From: a bacterium
GTDB lineage: Bacteria; Bdellovibrionota; Bacteriovoracia; Bacteriovoracales; Bacteriovoracaceae
Length of the DNA stretch: 64,000 bases
Direction of reading: 5' to 3'
NCBI GenBank assembly: GCA_030425045.1
Contig: JAUHVL010000002.1
Coordinates: 124,001-188,000 of the forward strand
In this document: in pieces, positions 61,973 through 64,000 of the stretch
How the letters are laid out: each line of letters opens with the position of its first letter
Numbering within the stretch: the stretch's first letter is position 1
The notes under the pieces: generated by a model
What the model was told of the DNA's origin: nothing
What the model saw: the letters and a program-made list of their open reading frames with translations, nothing else
Database searches by the model: none
Position numbers and translations under genes: made by a program

Positions 61973-63310
61973 AATTCAAATAAAATCAGAGAAAAATACA
62001 TTTATTTTGGTGCGGCCTTTACGGTTTTTTGTTTAATAGGAATTATCTTTCTTGTCTCAAGATTAGTTTCTATTACTGAAAAAAATAATCAGCTTATAGG
62101 GAAGCTCATTCACTATAAAGATCAAATTATTTATTTTGATGAAGTCTTAACGATGTCAGCAAGAATGGGAGCCTTAACAGGTGAAAAAAGCTGGGAAGAA
62201 CGCTATAACGAGTATGTTCCCCTTCTTGACAAAAGCATCAATGATGTCCTAGCAGAATCACCAGCTGCTTTTGATGGTAGTAATGCAAAAGAAACTCAAA
62301 AAGCAAATGAGCTCTTAATTCAATATGAAAAAGAAGCGTTTCAAGCTATCAATTTAGGAGATAAAAAAAAGGCTAAGAAAATACTCTTTTCTCCAGAATA
62401 CCAAAAACAAAAAGATATATACTCAAACTCTATGAAGATGTTTGAAAAGAAAATATTTGCTCATGTAAGTTTAATTAACAATGAAACGAACAAGTATCAA
62501 AACTACATCATTTTGACAGCTATTGGACTTTTTCTTCTGACTTTATTTCACTGGTCTCTCATTTTTAGAAAAATTCAGCTCTTACGAAAATCTCTTGAGA
62601 AAAGTAAGGCTGAAATTGAAGATCGAACTAACCAACTCGCTCTAATGGGAGAAATGTCTCAAGGCCTAATTCATGATATTGCAAATCCTATTTCAATTAT
62701 TCAACTGGGAATTCAAGCCTATGAAAGTGGTATATCCCCTGAAAAGCAATTTTCTCGAATAAAGGATGCCTCACAGATGGCCACTAATATTATTAAAAAT
62801 ATTAGAAGTTTATCGACTAATGAGAGCAATCGAGAAAAAGAACTTTGTAATCTTAATGAAATCGTCGATGATTCCATCTTATTTTCAAAGAAAAGATTAA
62901 AGGCCAATAATATAAACGATATTGAAAAATGTTTTTCATGTGATGTCACTATTTTATGTAAGCCTAGTCAGCTAAAACAAATCATGATTAATCTTTTAAT
63001 TAATTCTTCTGACGCAATCAAAGATCATGAAAAAAGATGGATCAAAATTAATTCTTTTAACTTAAAAGGGCATCACTATATCACCGTTACAGATTCAGGA
63101 TCAGGCATTCCAGATAATATCGCGGATCATCTTTTTGATCCTACTTTCACCACAAAAGAAAGAGGTGAAGGAACAGGCTTAGGGCTGAGCCTTAGTAAAC
63201 GATTAATCACATCTATGGGTGGAAAGATTGAAATAGATCACAAAGCTAAAAATACAACATTCGTCATTTCTCTTCCCATGGAACTTATAAAAGAAACAAA
63301 GGCCGCATAA
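61970..63310 (+). CDS. Membrane sensor histidine kinase
   Basis: Two membrane segments (12-30 and 178-198) flank a ~145-residue periplasmic sensor region with helical heptads, probably a four-helix bundle. There is no HAMP or PAS. HisKA has phospho-acceptor His235 in GLIHDIANPISII, and the ATPase domain has LMINLLINSSDAIKDH (N box), TDSGSGIPDNIADH and GEGTGLGLSL. GTG 61970 is the only good start; upstream the frame stays open to the SbtA stop with no ATG, GTG or TTG. No response regulator gene is nearby. Confidence 0.9.
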   Translation: MNSNKIREKYIYFGAAFTVFCLIGIIFLVSRLVSITEKNNQLIGKLIHYKDQIIYFDEVLTMSARMGALTGEKSWEERYNEYVPLLDKSINDVLAESPAAFDGSNAKETQKANELLIQYEKEAFQAINLGDKKKAKKILFSPEYQKQKDIYSNSMKMFEKKIFAHVSLINNETNKYQNYIILTAIGLFLLTLFHWSLIFRKIQLLRKSLEKSKAEIEDRTNQLALMGEMSQGLIHDIANPISIIQLGIQAYESGISPEKQFSRIKDASQMATNIIKNIRSLSTNESNREKELCNLNEIVDDSILFSKKRLKANNINDIEKCFSCDVTILCKPSQLKQIMINLLINSSDAIKDHEKRWIKINSFNLKGHHYITVTDSGSGIPDNIADHLFDPTFTTKERGEGTGLGLSLSKRLITSMGGKIEIDHKAKNTTFVISLPMELIKETKAA

Positions 63311-63540
63311 TGGAAGAAGCTGTTCCCGTATCATCTATTTTTCTTATGTATATCCCCTTTTTTATCATAGGATTTATTATGGGCTTGATCTCACGAGATG
63401 GCGGTAGCGGTAGTAGCTCGAGCTGGTCGTCTAGCTCTAGAAGATCCAGTTTTAGCTCAAGCAGCAGTTCAAGTTCAAGTTCAAGTTGGTCTGGTGGAGG
63501 AGGAGGATTCTCAGGAGGAGGCTCTAGTGGAAGCTGGTAG
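63310..63540 (+). CDS. Small membrane protein with Ser/Gly-rich tail (TPM-tail-like)
   Basis: The ATG overlaps the kinase stop by one base (TAATG). The 76-aa product has one membrane segment (about 8-26) and then a long Ser-rich run, ending GGGGGFSGGGSSGSW. That ending is the same as the tail of TPM-domain (YgcG-like) proteins, but the TPM domain is missing here. The following gene encodes a TPM domain, so the pair may be a split version. Confidence 0.7.
   Translation: MEEAVPVSSIFLMYIPFFIIGFIMGLISRDGGSGSSSSWSSSSRRSSFSSSSSSSSSSSWSGGGGGFSGGGSSGSW
63466..63487 (+). repeat. Hexanucleotide repeat in the Ser-rich region
   Basis: AGTTCA is repeated three times plus AGTT, encoding alternating Ser codons. 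Changes in copy number would keep frame and only alter tail length. Confidence 0.6.
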
Positions 63541-64000
63541 TTATACATTTAATCCAGATAGTATTAAATCATTGATACAAAATATAGAAAGTAAAACTTC
63601 TCTTGAAGTCGTTGCTAAAGTCGTTAAACAATCAGATGACTACCCCGCTGTGTTTCCGAGGTTATCACTCTTTCTTTTTTTCTCAGCTTTTCTTGCTTTA
63701 TCTATTTTTGGACTTCATTACTTTTTAAACACGCTAGCTGTTGTATCAATACTCATCATTTGTCTTTTGGTCTCATTTTTACTTAGTAAAGTGTCTCTTT
63801 TTAAACTCGCTTTTATTTTATCGCAAGAATCAAGTGAAGAAGTTCGTCAAAAAGCTCTCGAAAGTTTTTTCGAACACAACCTTCATAGTGTAAAAACAGG
63901 AAGTATCCTGGTCTTCTTTTCACTATTAGAAAGAAAAGTAGAAATTATTTATAATCATCAAGTTGAAGAAAAATCATCGCCAGAAGATTGGAGTAAAATC
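63527..64000 (+). CDS. TPM-domain protein (cut by window edge)
   Basis: The start is GTG 63527, five bases after AGGAGGAGG, which is at the same time the Gly-rich tail coding of the previous gene. The first ~40 residues (SIKSLIQNIESKTSLEVV) and the later LSQESSEEVRQKALESFFEHNLHSVKTGSILVFFSLLERKVEIIYNHQVEEK region match the TPM fold (TLP18.3/Psb32/MOLO-1 type). Two membrane helices lie between them (about 45-85). TPM proteins are often phosphatases or assembly factors. It overlaps the small gene by 14 bases. Confidence 0.8.
   Translation, partial: MEAGSYTFNPDSIKSLIQNIESKTSLEVVAKVVKQSDDYPAVFPRLSLFLFFSAFLALSIFGLHYFLNTLAVVSILIICLLVSFLLSKVSLFKLAFILSQESSEEVRQKALESFFEHNLHSVKTGSILVFFSLLERKVEIIYNHQVEEKSSPEDWSKI

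Noticed and set aside
63285-63548. Pro/Leu-rich minus-strand frame opposite the Ser/Gly-rich gene
   Set aside because: It is the mirror of the repetitive Ser/Gly codons of the plus-strand gene and has no independent start signal.

Overview
The window is a gene-dense, AT-rich bacterial chromosome segment of about 63 protein genes, one cut at each edge. I see no rRNA, tRNA, CRISPR array, prophage or transposase gene. Base composition, many small secreted proteins with simple signal peptides, an orphan ParB, HD/ankyrin and PAS signalling proteins and tight convergent gene packing suggest a marine Bdellovibrionota-type bacterium (Bacteriovorax/Halobacteriovorax-like). That assignment is inference from gene style; no 16S or marker gene is present.

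Layout. 1-12 kb: a DEAD-box helicase (cut), secreted proteins, a cystathionine/methionine gamma-lyase, a secreted kinase-like protein, YebC, a glycerophosphodiesterase and a PHB-depolymerase-type esterase. 12-24 kb: an HD-plus-ankyrin protein, a three-PAS hybrid histidine kinase, an alpha/beta hydrolase, asparagine synthetase divergent from an AsnC/Lrp regulator, and a secreted DUF1800-DUF1501 operon. 24-34 kb: argG-argH divergent from argR with ARG-box-like sites between, an orphan ParB overlapping a prepilin-like gene, an OPT transporter, an inositol-phosphatase-like protein and a double TM2 protein. 34-41 kb: secreted hydrolases, an FMN reductase, DUF4331 and an XRE regulator.

41-49 kb is the most organised accessory block. 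Two operons diverge around a perfect 38-bp palindrome: GbsR-type regulator, SDR/DUF2867 and UbiB-like kinase to the left; glutathione peroxidase, 4-TM protein, SDR, membrane-flavin-reductase fusion, small unknown and photolyase/cryptochrome to the right. It reads as a light or oxidative damage response. The photolyase belongs to the iron-sulfur bacterial cryptochrome/photolyase family but appears to lack the cluster cysteines.

49-64 kb: a umuDC operon divergent from an SRAP (HMCES/YedK) gene whose only sensible start is an ATC codon, a secreted beta-propeller, an RRM protein, a BacNav-like sodium channel with a CNNM transporter, a LysR-SbtA bicarbonate-transport unit, a histidine kinase whose GTG start lies in a hairpin, and a split TPM-type gene pair.

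Structures not explained by genes include a ~180-bp element with inverted ends present in two opposite copies (2988-3170 and 24341-24510), several operator-like palindromes, and nine convergent gene pairs with 9 bp or less between stop codons.
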